In this document: positions 1-10,049 of the stretch, one piece after another | How positions within the stretch are numbered: position 1 is the first letter of the stretch | Layout of the letters: each line of letters begins with the position of its first letter | Source of the DNA: Mrakia gelida | Lineage: Eukaryota; Basidiomycota; Tremellomycetes; Cystofilobasidiales; Mrakiaceae | Length of the DNA: 64,000 bases | Direction of reading: 5' to 3' | NCBI GenBank assembly: GCA_024345305.1 | Contig: BRON01000024.1 | Span: 1-64,000, forward strand | Notes under the pieces: generated by a model | What the model saw: only the letters and a program-made list of their open reading frames with translations | Told to the model about the DNA's origin: nothing | The model's database searches: none | Made by a program: the position numbers and the translations under genes

Positions 1-356
1 ATAAGGACTCTACTACGAAACGGTGCGGAACATTTAAAAACAGGATACACAAGTCGATAGAATACACGTAGAAGGAGGAAGACGTCTGCAGTGTGAAGAA
101 GTTCTCCCCACTTTTTGGAATCTGACCTCTAGACTGAACCACATGCCCACAAGGCTCATGCTACCCGTTACGTCTCTGGAGCTTCTGGTCTTCATCAACG
201 ACTCAATCGGTAGGGACTTTTGCGATGGAGAAGACAGGTATCAGGTAAAGTTGACGTCCAGGAACGGGACAGCCCGTCATTTCGTATCGACCTGATGGGC
301 CTTCTTGAGTATCCCGAGCGTCCTTCGTGTTGTTGAAGATAGTATCGTTGGAACAT
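1..356. other. No gene recognised
   Basis: No convincing coding exon, RNA gene or repeat is seen in these bases. The stretch ends where the LTR-B-like repeat begins, and the last ten bases resemble those preceding the second LTR-B copy near 26.1 kb. Confidence 0.4.
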
Positions 357-585
357 TGTCGAGGCTTTGTAGCTCTTTCTAGTGTTTGATTTACATAACT
401 TACCTTGTCAGGCGCCTTCCGTTAGTAACGTCATATTTTAGCCCTGTTTCTGGACCATTCTCCGTATTCTCTACTGTGTGTAACGTATATAAGCTACTTA
501 GCTACGTAGGAATTCTTTATACAATAATTGTCACCTCGAGTTGTTCCGCCTCTGAGCACGAGGCACCAAGAACCACCCCACTTTC
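357..585 (+). repeat. LTR-B family fragment, copy 1
   Basis: The segment starting TGTCGAGGCTT matches a second copy at 26121-26336 over most of its length. Shared landmarks are the AGTGTTT block, TTAGTAACGTCATA, TTTAGCCCTGTTTCTGGA, a TATA-like GTATATAAGC and TCGTTCCGCCTCTGAGC. The TG start and the TATA box suggest a long terminal repeat of a different family from LTR-A. The exact right edge is uncertain because both copies diverge after CACCAAG. No internal retrotransposon domain follows. Confidence 0.6.
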
Positions 586-969
586 TAAAACGTCTCTCCC
601 CCTTCTTCATCTCCTCGAACTCTCTGCTCTTCGAGCACCTCAATAACCTTTCACTTGCCCTCCCTCTTTCTCGTCTCCTTATTTCTACAGCTATCCAGGT
701 ACCCACTGGAATGCAGCCATACGACAACGAGCTCACCGCGCCCTTCAACTTCACCTCTCTGACGGCGAAACAAAAAGACGAGTTGCAACGTCCATTTGGG
801 TCTTGAAGGGCGATACTCACACAAGAGTAGGAACTAGCCGACGGCGCAGAAGATCGAGTAGGGGATTTCGGCGATGAGTTGGGATAACTGCCAAAGGAGA
901 ATGGGGAAGTACGCGAGATGAAAAGCTTGCTCCTCCCCTCTTCGGGGAAGGACTAACCGGAAAACTGTT

Positions 970-1196
970 TGTTGGAAGGTGGCGACTCGCAGAGAGGTCT
1001 TACGTAGTAGCTTAGTAACGTGTCTCGTTCAGTCCCCTTGTTAGTAACCATTCTTCGTAAACAGCTTTGTAAGCTACCTTCAGATCACGTGACCATTTCC
1101 ATAGTATATAAACCTTTCGAGTAGCTAGATTTATACAACAAGCTTTGAACCACATCCTGCAGACATCCCTAAGCTCAAGTAGACGACCCAACAAAA
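970..1196 (+). repeat. Solo LTR-A, copy S1
   Basis: The copy starts TGTTGGAAGG and ends CCCAACAAAA, where other copies end CCCAACAACA. It carries the CACGTG and TATATAAACC landmarks of the family. No internal region or second LTR adjoins it and the flanks CTGTT and CGACC do not form a target duplication. This is a solo LTR left by LTR-LTR recombination, or an old rearranged insertion. Confidence 0.88.
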
Positions 1197-3900
1197 CGAC
1201 CAACGAGTACATCTCAAAACTGGATCCTCGGTCAAGAGCGCGACGCGTCGAACGTCCTATATCACTGGATCGTTGATGGTGCCGCTCGTCTCCCACTCTG
1301 ACGGCTTCCGCGAGCACCTATCACAGAGATGCATGGTCACGTCAGCGTATCCACGGACCACGAACCGAGAAAGGGCATCAAAGCTTTTGACGACAAACGA
1401 CCTATGTCTTCGCAGCTCGGTGACCTGTAGCAGCCGGTGAAACCTGAATTCAGGCTTTAGAGCAAAAGAAAAAAGAAACGAACAATGTCGACTGAAGTGT
1501 CGATAAAAAAGAACAAGGTTGAAAACGACAGGCTGTCTTTTCTCTACTTTTCTGTTTTGTCTCTGCATATCAATGCACTGAGACTTTCCTTACTCCCGTT
1601 GCTTTCAACTCCCTCGCGAAGACTGTAAGGGGTTAAAAGGAATGCTTGATGGACCTGGATGAACGGACGCGTCGCGAGTGGTTGCCGTTGGCCACCCTCC
1701 TCTGCTTGCTCGACTCCACGACTTTTTCTAGAGCTACGACATGGACATGGGCCCTTTGTATACAAAGACCGAGTGAACTCAAGTACGACGTGTCTGACCT
1801 GCAAGAGAGATGAATCAATAAAAGTACATAGTCACTAGTGCAAATGGCACCTTCCTTCTACTCCAGCGGTTCTTCAGCCTTGAACTTCCAACAATCCACC
1901 CTTTCTAAAAGCTCCCTCCTTCCAACAACTTTTCCGCTGATTAGCCACCCTAGCGTCCTTTTATCCTCCGCCTAACAGATGATCTTTCCAACCTGCGCTC
2001 CAATCAACTCTGACCTAATTGAGTACCTACATATCTCTCTCACAGTCACCTTCGGGAGCGAGCTCAATGTCCCTCTGCTTTCCTCGTCGCGTCGAATCGG
2101 TCCTCGCAGGCAAAGCATCGCTCGAAAGCTCCCAACCAGTCTTGCCGTCGTGCTATGAGCGAGCTTCCTCCTAGCTCGGTTCTCGGAAATAAAGTCGTTA
2201 AATCGATCCCGAAGGTCATTAAGAGGAGTTGGACCAGCGAGTGCGGCACTTGAGCCAAAGCATTTGGAGCATTCATCGTCTGTTCGCTCCGTAGCGAGAA
2301 TGAGAAACGACAGCCTGTCGCCGCTTCCCTGCTGTTCTGCCTCTTCACTCAGTAGTTTCTTCACAAAAAGTCACAAGCGACTGCTCTTGACGCGAAGCGA
2401 GTTCAATTCGAAGGTACAAAAAAGAGCAAGAGGGCAAAGGAATGAAAGCGACGCGACCAAGATAACTCAGGTCCTTATCGAGAAATCAGGACGAGGTATG
2501 ATTTAAGGGTATTCAAGATAGCTGTTGAAAGGCAGAAATTGCGGCGAGCGCATTTCAGGGAGGCAAAGCCATCAAAGGGTAGTGAGACGTTCGCTCTTCA
2601 TCGCCTTCGGACCGCGAATCATATCCCTCCTCTTCTACCGACTGTACCGTTAGTATCACCAATATGAACCTCTAAAGTAGCTCTGAAGGCTAATCGTCCT
2701 CTTCGCCAACAGTCGCTTGCAGAGTAGAGTTCCTCACCCGCGTCCCACCCCGCCGCCCGTCCCAAACTTCTTTTCGTCTACCAATTTGGTCCTCCTCCGA
2801 GTCCCAACAACTCTTGGAAGGAGAGCATATCCGTACAAAGCCTTTCCCCATAGGGTAAAAGTCGCGTGGTCGGACGTTCAGACTCCGTGGAGTGAGCTTT
2901 CCGTGCGTAACTCTCCTCCCTCCTACCTCGTCAGTGCCTCGCCTCTGTTCGAACGCCCCCCGGCTCCGACGACGTTCCAGGTTAGCCACAAGTCCCCCGT
3001 ACCCGCTCTATACGAATCAGACGGTCCGCTCCTTGCCTACCTCGGCCAAAGTCTTGTCCCCCTAACGCTGACTCCCTTCTTGTCCCATCTCCCAGACTTC
3101 GAGTCGTCCTACACCAACTCGAGCGATCACTTGGGAGATGAGGTTCACCTATAATCATCTCCTCCATCTTTCAGTCTGTTCACTCCGTCATTCTTTCTTT
3201 GAATTGGTTTTACTTCGTCCTGCGTCGTATCCTCCTTCTTTACTTTTCTCAGTCTTCATCCTCTTCTCCCACCACGTCTTCTAGACCTGTGCCTCCTCAT
3301 CTGCCCCGTCCGACTTAGATACCATGCTCCTAATCGTCAGCAGCACCGTTCATCCCACCTCAGGTGCTTCCTGCTGGACGACGTTCCCCCCGGTCGCCGT
3401 CTACCTCGGCCGCCGTGCACTCCGCCACCCGTTACCGAGTCCCCCCCTCTCCCTCTCAAAGGATCTCTTGTACATTGTCGCTCTGTGGCCAAGCCAGGTC
3501 GTTCGTAATTTCACAACCGATCAAACAGTCGAGTCGCTCGGCTCCACCTTCGTCTCTGGATCCCCCTCTCAGCCCGAATGTTCTTTAACGTCTTCAAGCT
3601 CAGAGTATGGCCGCAGTTTTCCCGCCCGACCCTGCCACCGTCTCGCCACCATTCCTCTCGGATTTCCGTCACTCCCATGCTGTCCATCAGATGAACCCCC
3701 ACCCCCTTCACCACGGGCGGATCTGCCTCCACTGCAACTTCGCCCTCCTCCACGTCCGCACGGCGAAGTCTTGCGTCTTCCTCATCCATTCGAACCCACC
3801 ATCCCGAACTCCGCGGCGACATCGAACAGTATCATACTCGATTTGACAGTCCTTTGCAAATTCACCTCAACCCTAGGGCTAGGAAGAGCCAGCCTCGATA
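1197..3900. other. Unresolved region without a firm gene
   Basis: Several short ORFs exist on both strands but none shows a recognisable domain or a consistent exon chain. A dispersed short repeat lies near 1505-1560 and 2283-2330, and GACGCGTC occurs at 1241-1250 (within CGACGCGTCG) and 1666-1673. The part below 3900 may hold downstream exons of the minus-strand membrane-protein gene that I could not follow. Confidence 0.4.
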
Positions 3901-4535
3901 ATTCCCGGTCACCGCCGAGGTCCTCGTCGGCAACCTTCCTCTCTTCGAATTGAACCGGACGACTCCCTCTTCAGCAGTTCCTCAAACAAGGCAACAGGCC
4001 TATCGTCTGCGAGGAAGGTGAGGTAGGCGAGAACGATGGTCTGCTATGGAACGAGGGGTGAAAGAAGGGAACGGTCAGACTTGGAAGTAGAGAAGTGACG
4101 CGTCGAAAAAAGAAGGACGACTTACGAGAGCTCGTAGACTGCAACCGAAGTGCCAATCCAGCCTCGAGCTTGCTCGCTCGGCATACGTCTCTCTCCTCCT
4201 CGTCACTCCTACAAGTATCCAACTCTCCCACCTCCACTCCAACTTCGCTGCTAGACTCCAGACGAGCGAAGCCGCAAAGAGAACGAAGGCGGCCATCCCG
4301 TAATCTTGCAGGGCGCCTTTTCGGAACCCGACGAGGATGATGAAGCAGAGGACGACGCGAACGAGGGTATCGATGACGTAGGCGGAGATCGATATTCCAG
4401 TCGTGTAGGAGCGAGTGAACCAGTAGTGAGCGGAGAGGAGGATAGACGCATAGAAGAGGAAGTTGGAGTAATGTTGAAGGAGGAATCGAAGGATGGGTCG
4501 AGAGGTGGGATCAAAAGAACGTCCTAGGACAGCGT
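3870..4535 (-). CDS. Putative multi-pass membrane protein, partial
   Basis: Two minus-strand exons can be joined with confidence. The upstream exon (4535 to 4126) ends at a GTAAGT donor, and after an 85-nt intron (4125-4041) with a CTGAC branch site the next exon starts at 4040; both junctions are phase 0. The peptide has about four hydrophobic segments, including runs around FLFYASILLSAHYWF, VVLCFIILVGF and FVLFAASLVWSL, then TIVLAYLTFLADDRPVALFE. The layout resembles the membrane-spanning N-terminus of a fungal ABC exporter, but no nucleotide-binding domain is seen nearby, so I give no function. The start codon, any earlier exon and the 3' end (below about 3870) are unresolved; the gene may be truncated. 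The intron carries GACGCGTC at 4097-4104. Confidence 0.45.
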
Positions 4536-5434
4536 CTGAGTAAGATGGGAATGGAATGAGCCGGGGTCATCGAAAGGAAAGACGCAGGAAAAGAAAGAAA
4601 CGGACTTCAAAACTCCGCTTCGTCTTGCGAGGATGCCATATCGTGATCTTCGTCGTCCGAATTATAGGCGTGAGGGAAATCTTGTCCGTCGTCAAGATAC
4701 TCCGAAGACTGCATTGGTCAACTCAAAGAGGAAACCAGGTCAGGGAAAGGCATCACGAGGATGGAACATCGCGTTGAAAGAAACGGACTATCCAGATTGA
4801 GCTTCAGCGGAGATATGGTCGCAAAACTGAAGGGCCAGTTCTACGAGAAATCAGGGAGGATGTCTATACTCAGCTGCTGAAAAAGAGTCGAGGAACGACG
4901 CGCTAATTGAACCTGCACCCATCCTCAGCCCTTCGATGTCCCCTTGATCGGCTCCGGAAGGTCATCCTGTGCGGCCCGGGAAAGGTCCGAGAGCTAGCTC
5001 GAGAATAGCTCTCTGATCGAAGCGGAATGGAAAGGCGGCGCAGAGAGGTCGTGCGATAAAGGAGAGTGTTGTAGGAGTAAAAGGAAAGTGTACGGAAAGG
5101 AAGAGAACATATGAAATGGATGAGACGAAGCGATATACGAAGAGGATGAAAAGGTGAGAGGTAGATAGGGAGAGGAAAGGGATGTGTCGTTGAAGGGAGA
5201 GAACAAATGGAATAGATGAAAGCAAGTGAAACGCCAACAGGATGAAACGCCAAGACGTCCCCTTCTCCTTGACCTGAGCGTGCTCGAGTTCTTCGAAGCA
5301 GTCGCTCCCCTCTGGTCAAGTCATCACAGCTCTGGCGACGGCGAGAGAGTGGCACGAAGTCTGTTGAAAGATTTGGAGGATGCGTCAATCAGATTCTTTG
5401 AATGATTCTCAGACCAAGGGCTGTCTGTACGTGC
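4536..5434. other. No gene recognised
   Basis: ORFs here are short and low-complexity. The segment around 5020-5260 is purine-rich on the plus strand with GAAAGG/AAATGGA-type repeats. Extra 3' exons of the downstream kinase gene could lie between 4900 and 5400, because its last visible exon ends at a possible GTGAGC donor. Confidence 0.35.
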
Positions 5435-7085
5435 TCACCTTCTCTGCTGTGCTCGTAAGGCTGACTCCTTGGCCCTGAGTTGTAGCTCCAGTGTCTTCAG
5501 GTCTGCGGCGAGGTCTTGAAGGTCAGCCTCCTTTTTGGCAAGCAGGACTCTAGTGGATTGGCTGTTCGCGCGACAGGTGGCAGTCAACAGACGTATGTTA
5601 GCTGAGAGAGCAGGTTCGATCTGGCTTGACAACCCATCAGACGTCAAAGAAGGGTGGACTGACTCAGAAACAGATCGAGCGGCCAGCATCCACGATGCGA
5701 CGGCAGGATGAGCAAGAAGACTTGTTGCAGACGGTCGTCGGGCTGGCTGTAAGACGGCAAGGTGTCAGACGAGGCAGTATCGAGATGCAAGTGTAAAGCA
5801 AATATGGCTCACGTTTCTCCCAACAGTCTCAGCACTATGATTCCTAAATCCTGCGAGTACTGTTTGGGCAGTATCAGCTGAAATGCTCGCTCAGCCCCTG
5901 TGTTGAGCTTCCGAGTAGGGGATCTACAGCACGGAAAAAAAGCTTGGTCAGAAAGGCTGCTCATCCTTGCATCCCGTTTTGGCTTAAGCGTCTCCGTCTC
6001 TTACTCACTTGAGGGACGCCATCTCGTATCCAAGGCAGCCAAGACCGTACATATCTGTCTTGGCGTCGTAGGGCAGACCCTTTTCGACCTCCTGTAGAAC
6101 AAAAAGAAACAGGCCGCGGGTAAACCTACAGTGTAGTTGCCTACTCAGCGGAAGAGCCATACAACGTACAGGAGCGAGGTAGCCAGGTGTCTGGAGGAAA
6201 CCCAGACCGTTGTTGACGGGGATGAAAGTCAATATCTGACATTGCAGCGAGGGGGTTTGAAGTTTTTTAGCTAGCCAAGTATCACCAAGACTCACTCCTA
6301 CGAGAGAACGGGTCAAGATCTGGTTCCTGTCCAGGAGCTTTCCAAGTCCAAAATCTGCCAGTTTCACGACGCCGTCACTGCCGAAAAGCACTGTGCTCAT
6401 GAGGTAAGGTCAGCAAAGCGAGCAGTCCTTGATGCCGGGCGTGCCTTCGTGTCGGCGTGATAAAGCCTGACGTACCATTCTCAGGCTTGATGTCCCGGTG
6501 AAGAATCGCGCCTCTTGTCGAAGTCGGAGTGTGGCAGTAGTGTAGAGCGAGGGTGAGGCTTATGAGTATATTCTGGATTGATCCTTCGTCAACGTAAACA
6601 CTAGTTCAAATGTGTCAGGTGCGCCTTACTGACAAAGGGGAACAAGCTGCACGGCGAGGAAGGCTCACCCTTGACTTCGGTGACTGTTGATGAAGGTGTG
6701 AAGGTCCCCTTTGGCGCAAAACTCCATAATGATGTTTTTCGTAAGAGGTGTTTCGATGTAGTCCTCAAAACGGACGATGTGGACGTGATCGAGTTGTCGA
6801 AGGAGCTGGACTTCGACGGTGATTGCGTTTGTGAAGGCTACGTCCAACCTGGCAGGGACCTTCATAGTTTTGACAGCAAAGATCTGCGAAAAGATACCAG
6901 GCGTCAGCATGAGTATTAGGCTCTGTGTATCTGTGGAAGAGGAATGCGAAGCGACGGAAAGAAAGCGCGTGAGGACCCACTTTCCGATCTGAGCGACGCT
7001 GAGCTTTGTACACTGTTCCAAATCCGCCTTGACCGAGTTTCTTCGTCAAAGCGTACTGAGATCGAAGATTATCTGTGACGGGCAT
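5435..7085 (-). CDS. NEK/NIMA-like serine/threonine protein kinase
   Basis: Eight minus-strand exons fit: 7085-6981, 6883-6669, 6600-6476, 6390-6296, 6190-6170 (only 21 nt), 6091-6009, 5923-5813 and 5746-5435. The kinase core is complete: glycine loop GQGGFG (residues 18-23), the lysine of FAVK (40), HRDIKPEN (141-148), DFG (161-163), then TPGYLAPEV and DMYGLGCLGYEM. The closing lobe has RRPSATSLLAHP, which with the following coiled-coil-like stretch (KKEADLQDLAADLKTLELQ) points to the NEK/NIMA family, cell-cycle or cytoskeletal kinases. One oddity: the junction between exons 7 and 8 is out of phase by one base if the conserved PARRPSAT frame is kept, so either a base is lost (a pseudogene or sequence error) or splicing is unusual. 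The last exon may continue past 5435. A truncated paralogue lies at 14637-14888. Confidence 0.72.
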
Positions 7086-7783
7086 GAGTGCTGATACGTC
7101 TGCAGGGACCGAAGCAAGAAAAGAGATCAGTCACTACATCGACCGCAACCATGCACCAGACAGAGGTCACAAGACGACCAGCCGATGGATGGACTTACAA
7201 AAGTGGAAAAAGGACGAACAAGTTTCTAGACTTGAGGGAGACGACGATCAGTGGACAGCAAGGTTGAGGGCAGGGGCACGAAGGTGAGATGTGCGGCTGG
7301 TAGGTGTGATGGTTGGTAGAAAGAGCTGGTTGAGGGAGAAAAAACAGTCATACCTCAAATTATGAAAGGGAACAGGGCGAAGCTGTGATGAGTGCAGAGT
7401 GGACTTCAAAGGGAAGGAAGGTATGAAGGGGAAGGGGACGAGTCGAGGCAGCCGGTAGTTGAAGCACATGAAACGCGTAAGGGGTAGGATGAAAGGGGAC
7501 CGGTGATCGATCAGCGCAGGCTGACTATCTGGGCCCTTCGCCTCCTTCGCTTCAGTCTTCGCCTTTGTACCGTGCTTCTTATGTCTCTGCCCCTGCTGAC
7601 CCTTGAGTCGTTTCAGCGTGTTCTCTCCCTTTGTTCTACCCTCCCTTTGTGCGTTCTCAACGACTCAAAAGCATCCCTCCTTCCCTTTGCTTTCGACCTT
7701 CATCTCTCACACCTTCCTTGATCTACATCCCCCGCTACTTTCCACACTCACAAACCACCGCTCTCTACCCTCCCTCCCCGTCA
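7086..7783. promoter_or_regulatory. Divergent intergenic region
   Basis: This 698-bp stretch separates the kinase gene (leftward) from the four-exon gene (rightward) and presumably holds both promoters. I see no clear TATA box or repeat. The right half is pyrimidine-rich up to the ATG, as is common ahead of fungal start codons. Confidence 0.4.
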
Positions 7784-9050
7784 ATGTCTGCCCCCAACGT
7801 TCTCCGCCCAACCTTGCAGTCCCTCTCCGTCGAAGAGCCATCCCTGGTCTCCCTTGCCAACTCGGTCTACGAAACCCTCCATGCCAGCAAAGGTGACAAG
7901 ATCGCACACAACGCCGCAAGGATGTACCTTGCTATGATCGCCGGCTTTGAGCAAGCAGGACTCATGACGTCGAGCTGCGCTCCCAGCATCTGGATCCAAA
8001 CATCGACTGGCAACTACGAAGTTCGTATCAGAATCTCTCTCGTCCCCCGCTTGACAGATGAGCTGACTTTAACCTTTCACCACGCATGACTTCAGATCTG
8101 CCTGTCGCCCGAACAGGATGATGATGGATCGGACGGAAACAATTCTGAGATGGAACTCGATGATGTTGAAAGGCAGTCGCGTGCTTATGTGAGTTTTACT
8201 TTGTTGCCCCTTGATAAACTCCACGCGGTGAGAGTAATCGCTAACGGCATCGTGCTTATCTTAAAGCTCACCCATCAGCCAGCAAGGACAAGGAAGCAGA
8301 TCGGAGCGTCCAAGTCTGTACAGCTCCTCAACACCCTCCAACTATTCGACTTCAGCACTCTTCCTGCAGCGCGGACACAGGAGCCAGCATTCTCAACAAC
8401 CGCCCCAACCGGTGGGACCATCAACGTACTGGTCCGGCTGGCGTCGGGGTCTTCACCAGTAGACGTTTCCTTGACCAGTCCTCTAGGTCGGCTGGCGTCC
8501 TCCTTACGCTCCATCGATCAACTCGACAGACGGAGCCGATGTCTTACGATTGCCAACAACTGGGCCTACTATGACCTTGGAACCGTTTACAAAGCATTCT
8601 GTATGGTAAGTCGACCTTTCCGTCCTGTGTTCAGCAACCTTTTTTTTTTTTTTTGCCCAACGACCTCTGACCTTTTACGCTGTGTCCTTTTTTTGCCACC
8701 GACTGCAGTCATCAAAGGAGGACGTGACTTCAGCGTGGGATTCCAAGCCGGAGCAAAAACGTCTCATCGACCTGGTCCTCGCTCATGGCGACATGGCCGA
8801 CTACATCAAGAGCGGCAACGGCAACAGCAGCGGTACTTCGAGAGAAGCCATCAAGAAGCGGCTTCAACGGGCTCGCAAGTTCCTCATGATCGTTGAGCTG
8901 TTTGGGACGACAGTGCTCAACGCAGCTCCCGACGTTTCGGTCTCTCGTCTGGATCTTGTCAGCTTGCAACTGCTTGCGGGGCTGGTGCACGAAGGCAACG
9001 GCAACCGGATTGTTGAAACCATTAGGCGGAAGATCAGGCTCGTTCGATGA
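7784..9050 (+). CDS. Conserved-looking hypothetical protein, four exons
   Basis: Exons 7784-8020, 8096-8188, 8267-8605 and 8709-9050 join with all three introns in phase 0 and give a 336-residue protein ending IRRKIRLVR. Donors are GTTCGT, GTGAGT and GTAAGT; acceptors are TTCAG, TTAAAG and CTGCAG. The clean frame across all junctions is strong support for a real gene. The protein is mostly soluble and hydrophilic, with an acidic stretch in exon 2 (DDDGSDGNNSEMELDD) and a basic C-terminus. I recognise no domain. The ATG at 7784 is chosen because it follows a pyrimidine-rich leader and opens the frame that splices correctly. Confidence 0.68.
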
Positions 9051-9784
9051 GGGAGGAGCACGAGGTAAGTCTCATCGTTTCGTTTCGTTTTGGATCGCGC
9101 TGGTTCAGGGAAGATCTTACTTATCTGATCGACGGTGTTCTTGTGGCTTAGCTTTCGATACCACGTCGACCGGATGTAACAACATTCTCTGACACAAGTT
9201 TCAGTCTACTTCCACGTCGTTTTTTCTTTTCTTCCTTCCTGACTTCTATACCCCTCTTAGTTCCGTACATCTGTTTAAATCTGCTTTGTAATTTTTGATC
9301 TGCTTCCAATCCAACGTCCTCATCCGTATACCAGCCGTGATGTTCCAACCCTCACACTCTTTTATCCTTGCTCCGTTTTATTTGGCTGATCTGCCTTCTA
9401 TGCTTAGGGCTCACTTCGTTCTTAGACATCTCAATCCCCTATAGCTCTCAGAGATTCATTTGGATTGCACTTCTTTCTTCTTCAACTAAAAAGCGGGGTA
9501 CTTACCGTCTCATCACTGCTCTGAATCGATCAGTGATCGTCTAGCCCCACGGAACCGATCTGGACAACCTGTCCCTTCCATTCCTAGGGTAGACTGATGA
9601 TCATGGATAACAGGTGATGGTCCAGAACTGCCGCCACAAGGGTGGAAATATCGTTCCGCGACCTGGATCGCAAGACAGGACGTAACGCATTTTGTTACTG
9701 CTGGCGAATCGGATAGGGAGCGCAACGTCGATATTAGAGACTGCGGTACTTAGGCTGACATCGCAGGCTCGATTCATGGGGGGC
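9051..9784. other. Intergenic region left of E1
   Basis: No gene, RNA or repeat is recognised. The sequence runs from the stop codon of the four-exon gene to the edge of element E1. Confidence 0.4.
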
Positions 9785-9789
9785 TAGGG

Positions 9790-10019
9790 TGTTGTTGGGT
9801 CGTCCACTTGAGCTTAGGGATGTCTGCAGGATGTGGTTCAAAGCTTGTTGTATAAAGCTAGCTACTCGAAAGGTTTATATACTCTGGAAATGGTCACGTG
9901 ATCTGAAGGTAGCTTACAAAGCTGTTGTTCACTAAGGAGGGTTACTGACATGGGGACTGAACGAGACGCGTTACTAAGCTACTACGTAAGACCTCTCTGC
10001 GAGTCGCCACCTTCCAACA
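9790..10019 (-). repeat. 3' LTR of E1 (LTR-A, long subtype)
   Basis: This is a 230-bp copy with the TGTTG...CAACA ends. It differs from its partner LTR in a clustered block, where the long subtype reads GTTGTTCACTAAGGAGGG on the plus strand. It keeps CACGTG, but the base before the TATA region differs (ACTCTGG rather than ACTATGG). Confidence 0.93.
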
Positions 10020-10049
10020 CTCCCACTCGACGAGCTGAGAGCCCTTCCT

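Noticed and set aside
3324..3953. Plus-strand ORF of 209 codons
   Set aside because: Pro/Ser-rich with no domain; open frames of this kind are common in this C-rich sequence, and it may overlap exons of a minus-strand gene.
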